A stretch of DNA of 64,000 nucleotides, from assembly GCA_025331125.1 (NCBI GenBank), contig JAOALB010000083.1, positions 1 to 64,000 on the forward strand, in the 5' to 3' direction. A program made the translations under genes and the position numbers. The notes beneath the pieces are model-generated. The model was not told where the DNA came from. It saw only the letters and a program-made list of their open reading frames with translations, and did not search any database. Below are positions 35,503-47,373 of this stretch, one piece after another. The number at the start of each line of letters is the position of its first letter. The first letter of the stretch is position 1. Source of the stretch: Mycogone perniciosa (lineage: Eukaryota; Ascomycota; Sordariomycetes; Hypocreales; Hypocreaceae).

Positions 35503-37777
35503 ATGGGTCGGCAACCGAGACAGCGACCGATTTCGTGTCACTTGTGCAGAGTGCGCAAGCTGCGCTGCAGCCGCCAGTTCCCCTGCTCCAACTGTACATC
35601 CCGCGGCGTTGTCTGCCAACAAGCCGGGGTGGCGGTTGCGGCAATAGCAGGCAATAGTGCCACTGCTAATGCTACTGTTGCTGCAAGTCAGCATGGCGAA
35701 CCTTCTCCTAAAGACGTAACTACCTTGGACCTACTGTCTCGTCTGGAACGACTCGAGAGCCTAGTGGCGGCTTCACAGGGCAAGGAAAGGGATCAAAATG
35801 CTCAAAGACAGGCTTATCCTGCACCAACGGCGGCAAAACAACCGATTGCAGGTTCACGTCCAGTGCCACCAAGGCTGCAGCGTCTGACCGCTGATGCCTT
35901 GCAGCTGGAAAGAGCATGCGATGACCAGCAGAGCTTGATGGTGAGCTCTATCCGGCGCAAGGTCCTACAATGTTCTGTGATGCTGAGATTGTCAGGACTG
36001 TCTAGTATCTGATCCCATTATTTTTCGCACGTGTCCTATCCGGCTAGCTCCCAGTCGTCCTCGATACATCTTTCAAAATGGTGTGTTGCCTGTCGTGTCT
36101 GATTCCTTGCCTGGGTCCATGGATGCCACCAAGTGTATCTGGCTACCTCGCCGAGACGAAATGCGCATCGTGGTCCACAAATATATGGTTGACATAGCCG
36201 CCTTCCACCATATTGTTCACATACCTTCTCTACAGAACCTCGTTGAGGATATTTACATTGCTCTAGAAAGCAATGTCCGCGTGGACATGGGCGGAATATT
36301 GCTACTACTCAGTATATGTGCAAGCTCGACCTATGCGTGGTCACCCCCTGACGACGTGAGGTGCTTATTTTCAAACAGTACAGAAGCGAATGCACAGTCA
36401 ACTTTCTGGATAAAGCAAACACTAGATGTTGCCGATCAGGCACAAAGGACTGCCCACGCATCATTGGAATGCGTTCAGGGACTCATTACATTGTTCTTTG
36501 TATTTTGTCACCATGAGTGTGTCTCGCGGCGGGCTCACAATATCCTGCTCTCGGCGATCTCTATGGCTACTGCGATGTCGCTTCACCGTCTTGATGACCC
36601 GCAAAGCTCTACAATTCATGGTCATATCCGAATGAGTGAGGCCAGGAAAGAAATAGCGCGTAGGGTATGGTGGTATCTCGCTTCGACAGATTGGTGAGTG
36701 CCAAGTGTTGCCTACACCTACACCCTATGGCTAACTTCGATGTCTAGGATGTTTGCCCAATTCCACAGCTCCCAAGACGGATTTTATCTCATCCATAAAA
36801 ACCAGATGACTGTGAACAAGCCTCGTAACGCAAATGATGAAGACATCATCGAGGGAGTGGAGATCGTTGACCGGCCAGTCAACGAACTAACCTGTATCTC
36901 CTACTTCCTGCAGCGTACCCTTCTGGCCGAAATCTGCAATGAACTCCTCGACCAGAGCCCTATGAGTTCCCCTATCCCAGAACCAATAGCATACAAGAAC
37001 ATATTAGAAGCCGATGCAAGGATCAACAAATTCATACAAGAGGTTCCCGATTTCCTCTCTCTTGATAATTCTAACTTGAGCGACCTCCCCCCAACGGATG
37101 CAAGGCGCTCTCCTTTGATAATCGTTCATCGTTACACGCTCAATCTTCTCGTTCATCGCCAATTATGCAAAATGCATCTCCCATATTTCGCGCAAGGCAC
37201 TGTTGATCCTGCGTATGCCTACTCCCGCGAGGCCTGCCTAAAGTCGGCCAGGATCATCATCGAGCTAGACCATCAACTTCAGCAGGCAAATGTGCCATTC
37301 TTTCTGTCACGTATGAGGATGATAATGATTTCTCGAAGTGTTTTCCTCGCTAGTATTACCTTCGTTCTGAATGCTTGTCTAACAGACGACTCACAGCAGA
37401 ATGGCGAGGGAGAGGATGGGTTGACTGGTGCATTGAAGCACTTGCAAGACGAACAAAGCCAATCGTCAACATCACCCCAATTGCTTGAACTGTCAGCCAA
37501 GATACTCCAGAAATACAATATAAACCATCGGGCCCTGAGTTTTCTGCAGCAACAGGTATCACAACTCACACTCACGTCTCCACCAAGCGTTTCGTGTTCC
37601 ATAACGCCAGGATCATCTCATCACGACCAGCGGCTACGTGCGACTCTACAGAGCGTCAGCCCCGACGCAAATACCGCCACCCCTGGGCAACAATGGCAAA
37701 CCCTCGGGGGGAGGACGGAATCGAACACGATAGATTGGGACAAGATCTTCTGGGGTCTGGATGCGCCCTTCATATAA
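35503..37777 (+). CDS. Zn2Cys6 transcription factor with fungal-specific regulatory domain
   Basis: Exons 35503-35940, 35996-36693 and 36748-37777 give 721 residues. The zinc cluster starts at residue 12: CHLCRVRKLRC, then FPCSNCTSRGVVC, with spacing C-x2-C-x6-C-x5-C-x2-C-x6-C. A helical linker (TTLDLLSRLERLESLVAA) fits a dimerisation coiled coil. The middle homology region covers about residues 195-480 and includes the hallmark ARRVWWYLASTDW across the second intron. Intron 1 (55 nt, GTGAGC donor, GCTGAG branch, GTCAG acceptor) is my reconstruction; the phase fits and no stop results. Its position beside the transporter and near the PKS suggests a pathway regulator, though this is not proven. 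Confidence 0.87.
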
Positions 37778-38175
37778 CACAGCAGTGACTAGACCACTTG
37801 CTTTCTAGTTGGTGTTTATTCAGAACTCTTTCTTGAGCGTAATAACGGGCGAATTTTGTCTGTGGCTGGGGTTGGGGTTGAATGTTTGGGGGCGTGTAAT
37901 CTGTTTGTAGGGTGCATTTGGCTTCCGTCACACAACTGCTTTGAAATCGGATACAATACCATGAAATTTACTTTATTGCTCGTTCATGAATGCGGAATAA
38001 AAAATCTTTTGATCGGTAAGCTACCATTCATTGTGTCTGGTTGAAGGGCGAAGGACCTACCTAGATACAATTCGAGAGAGTGAGAAAATTCCAACTATTT
38101 GGAGGTCGATGGACTTGATTTGGACTCCGTCGTTATCCCTATGCTTTCGCCGGACAGTTAGTTAATGAGTAAAGA
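37778..38175. other. Region between convergent genes
   Basis: 3' regions only. No gene seen. Confidence 0.45.
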
Positions 38176-38404
38176 TCAATTGGTCTGCATTGGGCACCTT
38201 TTCGGCTTGGTATCGCCTGCTAGAGCATCGTTCGGGGCAAAAACTGGTTGAAATGTGTAAAAGCCTGCGAACAGCCAACTACGGTCAGATAGTTCATGGA
38301 CGAATGCTGTAAGTATGGATATAGTATTTTGTGTAGCACGAACCGCCGATGACACCGCAGAAGACGGTGAGCGCAATTGGTAGCGCCCTTTGGAATCCGC
38401 TCAT
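38176..38404 (-). CDS. 49-residue single-pass membrane protein
   Basis: Two short exons on the minus strand, 38404-38344 and 38264-38176, joined across a 79-nt intron (GTTCGT donor, TTCGCAG acceptor). The product starts MSGFQRALPIAL and has one hydrophobic helix (about residues 8-28). A short polar tail ends PKRCPMQTN. The phase closes exactly, and the helix reads continuously across the junction (VIGGFYTFQP). It resembles small fungal proteins that begin with a similar basic-hydrophobic motif and are usually left unannotated. A mitochondrial membrane location is possible but unproven. It sits 367 nt beyond the PKS stop codon, on the same strand. Confidence 0.55.
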
Positions 38405-38771
38405 TGTGAGAATAGACAAATTGGCTTGACGGAACTTGATGAACGGAAGGTCTGGGAGTGAGCCTGTGGGAGTGAGCCTGAATGAGTGAGCTTTAGTTAT
38501 CCGGCTAGGCACATACTTAGGTAAGGGTTCTGCTAGTGTTTCTGCCCCGGCATTTAAACGCCCCATACTATCAGGCTGTGTCTCTTAACAGGATATATTA
38601 ACCTCAAAACAGTAGAATAACTAAAGTCTGATTATTACAACAAACATTACATGGCAATAGATGATGCCTTTTGTTTTCATCCATACTCCGAAACTTGCAT
38701 GCCCTTTCCAAACAATTTTGAGACTGAAATGAAACAGAGAGCAGAAAATACGATAGTGTCCACCACTACTT
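38405..38771. other. Gap between the small membrane protein and the PKS
   Basis: PKS 3' region plus the upstream side of the 49-residue gene. Nothing else seen. Confidence 0.45.
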
Positions 38772-41700
38772 CTATTTCCGCCTAGTCTGCGCCTTTCGTG
38801 CGATAGACATCCCGGCATTGTCAAACGTCGCTCCTCCCAAGATTTCAAACACAGGCATGTCCACGTCAAATACTTTGCCCACCCAATTTCGCAGGTCAAT
38901 CGCCGACAGAGAATCGAGGCCATACGAGTGCATTGGAATTTGCAGATCCAGAGCGTCTTCTGATGTGCCCAGAAGATGTGAGACACGCTGTGCGAGTGCC
39001 TCACTGGCTACCTCAGCAGCCTCCGTCAACGATCCAGCCGCTGCAAGTCTATCTGCCGCGTCTATTGTTTTCTTGCCCCGAGCCGCACAGGCATCGTCAC
39101 CATCTCCCTCTAGGCCTGGCATGACGGGATAATGGTGCATATGGCCCCAGAACGGCTGGTGCATCGTGGCGTGCGCCTCCTCGACGTGTCTCCAGTGCGA
39201 AATAGGTCGAATCCCCACCACAACCTGGCAATCTGCCGTGTTGTTTCCGAGCGAGGGGTTTGGGCCGCAGCACATGTCTAATAGTGCGCAGACGTCCTTC
39301 ACATATGTGAGGGCGAATTTTTCAGAAAGCATTGTGCTCGCGATGTGATGCTTCTGTTGTCTGGCCTCCACGAGGTAACCCGCGTCAGGGATGGCGCCGA
39401 GGTTGAGAGCGACGGCACGCTCTCCCTGGGAAACACGGTAATGCGCCAAGGCATCTTCATATGTGTTACCAGCGTTGTACGCTGCCAGCGAGCCACTGCC
39501 AAGGATGCCCATCATGGATGATGTGAAGATGAAGAAGTCCAGGCCACTGGGCAATTCGGTATGGAGATTCCAGGATCCCCTGGTCTTTGGATCAATGGTG
39601 ATCTTCCAGTCATTGAAGTCCATCTGTTGGAAGATACGTTCCTAGAAGCGAATGTCAGCTCCATGTCATTTAATTTTGGAAGACACAAGTCACGTACAGT
39701 CATAACCATTGAGGCTTGGATGCAACCTTTGATAGGGGGCAGCCTTTCAGAACAACTCGCGACAACGGATCTCAACAAAGTCCTATCGGTAATGTCACAG
39801 GCCGGGGCTTCGACATGAACTCCTTGGCATTTCAGCTCGGCTAGGATTTCGTGTGCTTCAGGTGTCCGGGGGCCAGACCGGCAGAGCAAGAGCAAGTAAC
39901 GAGCTCCACGACGGGCAAGCCATCGTGCAATGCCTCGACCCAGACCACCCAAACCACCGACAACCACGTATGTGGCCTCGGGATTCAGCATATACTTGGG
40001 TCGGTTCGCTATTCGAATCTGGGACAAGTTAGAACCCTTTCGGGGCTTCGAGCTAGGATAACTAGAGAGCATTCTTACATTGATAATATCTGAGTCGTCC
40101 AGGATGACGATAATAGTCTCCTTTGTATCCGCGTTTTGCAAGCGAGAGAAGGCACTTGTCAGGTCTGGCGCCGCATATGTGACGACATCCTGTCTTAGCT
40201 GCTCCAATGTTGGACCTTCCAAACTACCGACTGCATAGCGTAGACTTTCCCCTGTTGGAGGTCGAGACCCGGGTTGGATAAGATACAGGCAGATACTGGG
40301 CGGCACGCCATGCATTTGTTGAGCGTTGATTGATGCTGAAGGTCCTGCACGGAGCTCTATGTATCGGCCACCAGATCGTATACAGTTCATGGACAGCGAA
40401 GATGTGGAATCTGCATATGGTGAAAAGACGATGTCAAATCTTTGTTTCCACTGCGACGCCACCATCGAGGGACCACTAAACCAAGACTTGGGCAGGACGT
40501 GGTCTTGTGAGATGCCCATCTTTTCCACGACCCAAGCACTCTCCCGTTCACTAGAGGCTGTGGTCCAAATATCTGCGATACCTTGATTCATAAGGAGGCG
40601 GAGAGCAGCCTTCCCAACAGGACTGCTGCCGTCATGAACTAAGACGGTGTCGCCACGTCTGACACGTCCGATCTCGATCAATGCATCATATGCGGCCACG
40701 GCAGAAGGCACAGCTCCACATGCGTCAGCGAAAGATATTTCAGGAGGAATCTTAACCACTGATTTCGAAGATACGCGGACATGGGAGCGGAACGACTCGG
40801 ATTGTGCAACAAGAACGCGGTCACCTGGACGGAATGCGGCCTCAGGGCCGGCATGAAGAACAACTCCAGCGCAATAATCGCCAAAAGATGTTTGTTCCTC
40901 ATGGCCTTGGGCCGCGGCGCGTTCTCGAGATTGAAGAGATACGGCTTTAACCATGATTTCCACAACATCTGCCTTTAGATCCTCAGATGGGGGAGGCAAT
41001 TCAACATAGTAGGGGCCTTGCTCAAGCCCAGGAGGTGATGCAGTGGACATTTCGAAGCGAGCTAGACCCAGGGGGGTCGAAACAACCTCATAGGGCATAA
41101 GCCTCGATTCCATATCCATCTTGAGGGTATGAGCCTCAACAAGACGCCTAGTATGCAGTAGACCGTTGATCTCGACGTAATCCTGCTCATAAGGTTCTTG
41201 AATCTTCCTGGAGATCATTTCACGTGCGATCTTCCCCAAGAACGATGACTTTTTTGTTATCGAATCCGAGATGTCTAGAGCTACGGTGACTAGCTGTAGC
41301 TTATAGTGCTCGAATCGCAATGTTCGTGCCAGGCCATCCAGAAGTCCGTGGTCGGGCGAGGCATCCCGGCCACCACCACCAGATACCCAAAGCATCCGAT
41401 TTGATGATTGGATCAGAGACTGTAGATGAGCCCATGTAGTCTCATCCAGGGAAGACAGGAATGAGGATGTCTCATAATCTAGAAGAATAATAATGAGGTC
41501 GTCTGCACTTCTTATGTCTGCATTTGCAACAACGGCCTCAAGATCTCGCACTTGTGGTGTTGTTCCGAAGATATCTGGCAAAGAAACCAGGGCCTTGGCG
41601 AGGGTCTTTTGCTTCTCAGAAGCTGGGTCGATGATAATGTTTACTTCGCGACTCAGTTGCGGCTGTTTAGTGGGCGTTGCCGCTTCTCCAGTAAAGGCTG

Positions 41701-44700
41701 TAGATACGAGACAGCCCAGATGATGTGCAATATCATCGTCAAAATCTTGGAAGACAAGGTCTGTACCTGAGAACCCATTTTCTCTTAGGATACTGTCCCA
41801 GCCATCAGCACTAAGATTCGGTGACAGTGTGCGTTTGTCGTCAGTTCCAAGCCACCATCCAGGGAACAGCCCGAAGATGTATCCTGCCGTCCATCCATCT
41901 GGTCGAAGCAATTCGTGCATGATCAATTTGCCACCAGGTCTCAACGCTTTCCGAACGTTGCGCAAGGTCTTCCCGAGGTCAGAAGTAACGTGAAGCACGT
42001 TGTCAGCCACGACGACATCATAGGTTCCTTCATCGTACCCTTGCTCGGCAAAGTCTCGCTCGACATCGAGAGTGCCGAACGTCATCTGAGATTGGAAGCG
42101 AGAAAACTCTTCTCGCACCTTTCCTAAGAAGGCAGAGGACACATCAGTGAAATCATATCGACTGCACCGAAGAGTTTCTGCCGAGTCATACGACCCTGCG
42201 CTAAGTGCAAGAAGGAGATTCCGGGTTGCTGACGCAGTGCCACCACCCAGCTCGAGGATTTTCAAGCCTGGAGTTTGATGTGCTAGCAAGTCCATGTAAC
42301 TTGCAACTTCAGAATTGTCTCTGTAGGTGGCCAGTTCTTCATAGTAGCTCTTGAGAAGACCGGTTTGCATCAGCAGGTCAAGAGGGGTGACTTCCCCCTT
42401 GAGCAGAGCCACGATGTTTGAGGCGACAGTCGCATAAAGACGACCTACGTGGTTCGTATTTGAGAGTCGCTCACTGAGTGCTTGGAAAGAGCTGCGCGCC
42501 TTTTCGATCCGGGAATGGGGTTGATCCCATCGCCTATCCCGACAGTTGTTGGTGATATGATACTGAGCCCAGTTCCAGTACTGCTTCTTCCATGGCTCTT
42601 GGCCATCCAGTATACTGGCATCAATCGAACTGGTAAGCTGCTCAAGGGATACCAATGTAAGGCATTCTAAATCGCGGTAAAATTCAGACAAGTCTTGCTC
42701 AATCGGGTGCAGGTTATCCAGGAGCAAGCACGTCTCCTGAGGGCTAAGCTTGCTGAGAGCCGGTTTGTAATCGATTTTCATGCAAAATTGTTTTGGGTCT
42801 GGGAGAGACGAGAGTTCCCGCGAAGGTGGAGGAACTGAACTGACGTTTGTCACTTCAACATCCTCGTACCACAACCGAACCTCTCTCGAGGAGCCGCTAT
42901 CCAAAGCTCCGCCATTGAAGGAGAATCCACGCTTCGTAGCGTTGGTAATGACCGTGCAGGCTGCCACCGTCTCGTTCTCCGGCACACTCAGGCCTGTATT
43001 TGAAACCCAGAGACAACCAATGCGTGTCGGAATGCAGGTGGCCATTGGCCGAGTTCCCCCGGACGTGAAGGCCGTAAAGCAAAGATGCAGCATGGCATCC
43101 AGAGATGCAGGATGAACAACATGCGGTTCCGGAGTTGAGCTGAACAGTTTTACTTCAGCAATGGCCAACTTCGTTTGCTGATTGCATCGTTGTTGCTGGG
43201 CAGCTTGAAAGGCAGGGCCGTAGCCATAGCCGGACTCTTTCAAGAAGCTGTACATGTACCTGGAATCCACAGGTGTACCGCATTGGAAGAATATGCTTGA
43301 GAACTGTGTGGAAATGTCTTTGCGTTGCGAAAGTATTTTTGCCTTCGTCCACTGATCTGACGCTTCTGTGAGTTCCACAGAGATGCAGCCACGGCAGTTA
43401 AGTCGCCAATCATCATGAGTATAGCTCCGAATAACGAATTCGAAAGCTGGGCCGCCTCGAGGTTGTGGCTTGATTTCACGCAGAGACGTTTGAACTTCCA
43501 AGACGCCAGCGCTGGAAGTCAAATCCATGGGACCGTCTATGGTCACGTCACGAAGCGTATAGCCATCGATGTCGCCGGCTGGGCTAGCGAGTTGCTTTGC
43601 TGCTTCTATCGCCATTACTAGCATACCTGCTCCCGGATATAAAATTGTACCAGTGACAACATGTTGTTCTGCCCAGTGCATTTCTGTAAGGCGGATGAAA
43701 TGCCGCCAGCGGGCATCAGAGGGGTTCCAATCTCTGGAGCGGACACCCAGAAGCTCTGAAGGTGCATGTTCCCTAAGTCTATAGTTTCGACTGAGTCTGC
43801 TTTCATGCCAGTACTTTTGTGAATGATCAAAAGGGTATTCGGGCAGATCAGTAAGCAAGGACCGCGAGATGTGATCCTCACCCTGGGGCTCGTTGACAAT
43901 CCTCAAGTTCAACGGTGACCCCATGCAGTGCAGCTCGCCGACGGCGCGAAGCATAGTATCCATGGCCGACTGGCCTCTCCTCAGGACAGAGCTGTACCCG
44001 ATAGACTTTCCTCGCGGGCTGGCACGAAGGATATCTCGGAGCGGCCCTTGGAGTGCTGCATGCGGTCCAACTTCCAACAGGTGGTCTACTACAGACACCA
44101 AGATATGGCTTCTGTCAATCTTCTTGACAAAGTCTGTAGGTGACTGAGCACACATTGCAGAAACGGCTTGTGAGAACTGAACTGTTGATACCATGTTATC
44201 GACCCAATATGACGCATCCATAAGGCGATTTGCGGCGACTCGCTCTCCTGTGACACTAGATGTCATGGGAACGGTCATCTTGATATCGCGAGGCCTGGAC
44301 AAGGATTCGATCATCGACGTGTACTTGGCAGAAATGGCCTGCATTTGCTGCGAATGATATGCCAATGCTACGCGAAGCTTGCTTGCAAAGACCTTTCGTT
44401 CATCCAATTTCTCCTTCAGGAGGTCTATTAGATGGTCCTCTCCGGAAATGGTCACATTGACTGGACTATTAATGCAGGCAATGGAAACACCAAATGAAGT
44501 GTTCTCTTGGTCGATTGTGGCGATCAAGTCTCTGGCGTCAGCTTCCGATAGTCCCACAGACATCATGGCGCCCTGAGGCTTGGAAGTCGCAGACTCTGAT
44601 AATTCTGCAGAACAGAGTCCTCTGAAGTAGGCTACTTTCCATGCGGATTCGCGAGACAGACAACCAGCAGCATAAGCAGCTGCAATCTCGCCCGATGAGT

Positions 44701-47373
44701 GTCCGACCACAGCAGATGGCCATACTCCGAACCTCCTCAATAGGTTCACGAGTGCCACCTGTAAGATGGTGCAGAGAGCCTGACTGAACTCGGCTCTATC
44801 GATATTTGAGTCTTGCTCCGACTTTAACAACTCGTCTGTTTGGGGTCAGCACGTTTGCCACTGTGAAACATGTATCTTGGCATCTGAATCTTACCTGTCA
44901 CCGACCAACTGCAACCCAGCTTCTCAAGGAATTCCTCAGCGTGAACCAATTCTTCCTTGAATGAGGAGTAGCATAGCAACTCACGCCCCATGGCAAACCA
45001 TTGGGCTCCCTGTCCGCTGAATATGAAACCAATACGAGGTGGCTCCGGGCGTACCCGAATGGGGGGCGACATCAGCGGTTGCAAGTCATTCAGACCCTCT
45101 GGGGATGTCAAGAGTGCGAACGATCTCCATGGGAGGCGGCTTCGATGACTATCCAAAGTGTAGGCCAGATTGTTGAGGAAAGTCTCGTCATTCGCAGACC
45201 TGTCGGCGTCATACCAGTCTTGGTATGATTCTACAACTCTAGCAATGCCGTTCTTGTCCGCAGTTGACCAAATAAGCAGCCTTGGCATCGCATCTTGTAC
45301 CGAAAGCGGTTCATGCACAAGGTATGGATCATGTATTTCATCAAGACTGAGAGTGATCTGCTGGGGCGACGGGACTGTGCAGTGTTTTCCCGGCAGTGAT
45401 CTTAGCCGCAAGTAATTGTAGGCGTCGTCAAGGATAACGTGAGAGTTGGCACCTCCATACCCAAAAGAGTTGATGGAGGCTCTGCGCAGACCCGAGGTGG
45501 GCCACGGCTGAGCCTCTTCGGGAAACTGAAGCAACAATAACGTTAGTCCACTCCATAGCTGCCGATGCACATGTTTCAAAAGTCATGCAGCCCTGGAATC
45601 TCTCCAAGCCCATTGGCTTATCTCGTGCCCAACTCCACCTTGGACCTCGCTGGATACCATCGAGCCAACAGCCCGATAATGCAGGGGATCTGTTTGAACT
45701 TACTTTGATCCTTAGGAAATGGGTATCAATCTTTGGGTTGGCCTTTTCAAAGTTGGTATTAGGCGGAATTATTCCCTTCTCCAACACCAGGATGGCTTTG
45801 ATGAGACCCGCGAGACCGCTTGTCCCTTCCAGATGGCCGATGTTCGACTTCATAGCGCCCCTATATCTGAAGTTTAGCAATTTCCTGGCCATGGATGCAA
45901 GGCATTGGGACTTACACATAGAGGGGGTCTTCAGGAGAACGGTACTTTTGAAACGCCATTCCAATTGCCTGCGCCTCCCTGGGGTCACCCATTGGGGTAC
46001 CAGTTCCATGGGCCTCAAAGAAACGGGTGTGCGCCATCGATAGTCCTGCTTTTCGATAGGTTTCCCGGATCAAGCGTTCCTGGGCTTCACGGCTAGGTTG
46101 CGTGATTCCTGGTGTTTTCCCGTCTTCGTTCGAGCCTGTTGATCGGATTACTGCACGAATGGTGTTGCCGTCACGGATGGCATCTGATAGTCTCTTTAGG
46201 ACTACCACCCCAATTCCTTCTCCTCGAGCATACCCATTTGCTCGGTGGTCGAATGAGTGACACCGGCTATCAGGAGACAGGAAGTTGAGATTGGACATCC
46301 AGACATAAGGCTCGGGCGAGTTGGCCAAATTGGCGCCAGCAACCATGGCCTAGAGTCCCAATTCTTGGTGAGTGACCTCTTATCAAAATACTAACGAAGG
46401 GTTGTGGGGGTGTACCATCTGGCAAGATCCATTCCGCAACGCCTGACAGGCAATATCCACAGCTATGGCAGAGCTCGAGCATGCTGAGTCGAGACCTATG
46501 CTAGGGCCATGGAGGTTGAAAAACCAACTGATTCTGTTTGCGAGCATGCTAAGGCCAAAGCCCACGGCAGCGTATGTTGGGGGGAACTCGGCGTCCCGGG
46601 TCAGCTGGAGCATGTAGTCCAACCCGAAAGACCCGGTATATACGCCAGTTGAAGAACCCGATATGCTCTCCATTGGTATACCGGCTATCGATGACGCTAT
46701 CATCAGCCAAGATCCCATGCCTAAGAGCCTGTACACCGCAACTTACCGTTCTCGAGGGCACCATAAGCTGCCTCCAAAAGCCATCTCTGCATTGGATCCA
46801 TTGATGCAGCCTCCGTAGGCGAGATTGAGAAGAAGTCGGCATCAAACACAGCCAAGTCGTCTTTGAGGAAGTGTCCGCCTCTTAGGGGTAACTAGTATTT
46901 GATCAGCTCGATGTTTTCTGTAGCTGAATTGGTTCAGGGCTAACCGTGTTCAGTCTGCTGTTTTTTTGGTAGAAGCCATCTGGATTAGCCCGTCCAGCGG
47001 GGAATTCGGTCATTGCGCAACGTCTTTCCATCATCATCTTCCAGAGGCCTTCAGGAGACGTTGCATCTTGTGGAAACTTGATAGAGAAGCCACAAATGAC
47101 GACGGGATCCATATCGTCACCGTCCAACTCAGCATCCAACATGACATCTTCGATATCGCTCACACTCGTGATTGAGTCCTCGTTCCATATTGAGGATGTA
47201 TCCGCTCCCTTGAAGGGCGAGTGACTGGCACTGTCTGTTGGCGAGCTTGGATACATGATGGTGGTGGTGTCTGGCGAACATGCTGGAACCGTGAGCGTCA
47301 GCATTTTTTTGGTTGTTGATGTTGTTGCTGTTGTTGTTGTTGCTGCTGCCGTTGCTGTTGTTGCTGTTTTCAT
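38772..47373 (-). CDS. Highly reducing type I polyketide synthase, KS-AT-DH-MT-ER-KR-ACP
   Basis: Iterative fungal PKS of about 2670 residues. Nine exons on the minus strand: 47373-46945, 46891-46747, 46684-46416, 46349-45916, 45860-45704, 45525-44895, 44835-40079, 40018-39698 and 39641-38772. KS (about 89-515) has Cys in LDSACSSS (~260) and His in EAHGTGTP (~395) and KSNIGH (~435). AT (~640-960) has GHSSG with Ser ~735. DH has [10 protein letters not shown] (His ~1080) and Asp in HPASLDAM (~1268). MT has [14 protein letters not shown] (~1548). The ER region (~1945-2220) lacks the usual GGVG: its cofactor loop reads GSSPVG. KR has GGLGGLG (~2296) and the SS/Y/N set. ACP has GLDSLS (Ser ~2625). 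There is no thioesterase; a FSH1 hydrolase gene lies 2.1 kb upstream. The penultimate intron (60 nt) is in frame. The start is the first ATG, after an in-frame TTG. Confidence 0.93.
47311..47372. repeat. GTT-type trinucleotide tract encoding the poly-Thr PKS N-terminus
   Basis: Impure (GTT/GCT/GCC)n on the plus strand, read on the minus strand as Thr and Ala codons just after the PKS start. A downstream Met (residue ~24 or ~40) could be the functional start if this stretch is leader. Confidence 0.7.

Noticed and set aside
40019..40078. Treating the PKS ER-KR linker as continuous coding sequence
   Set aside because: The 20-residue insert has complete intron signals and interrupts the approach to the KR; splicing is more likely.
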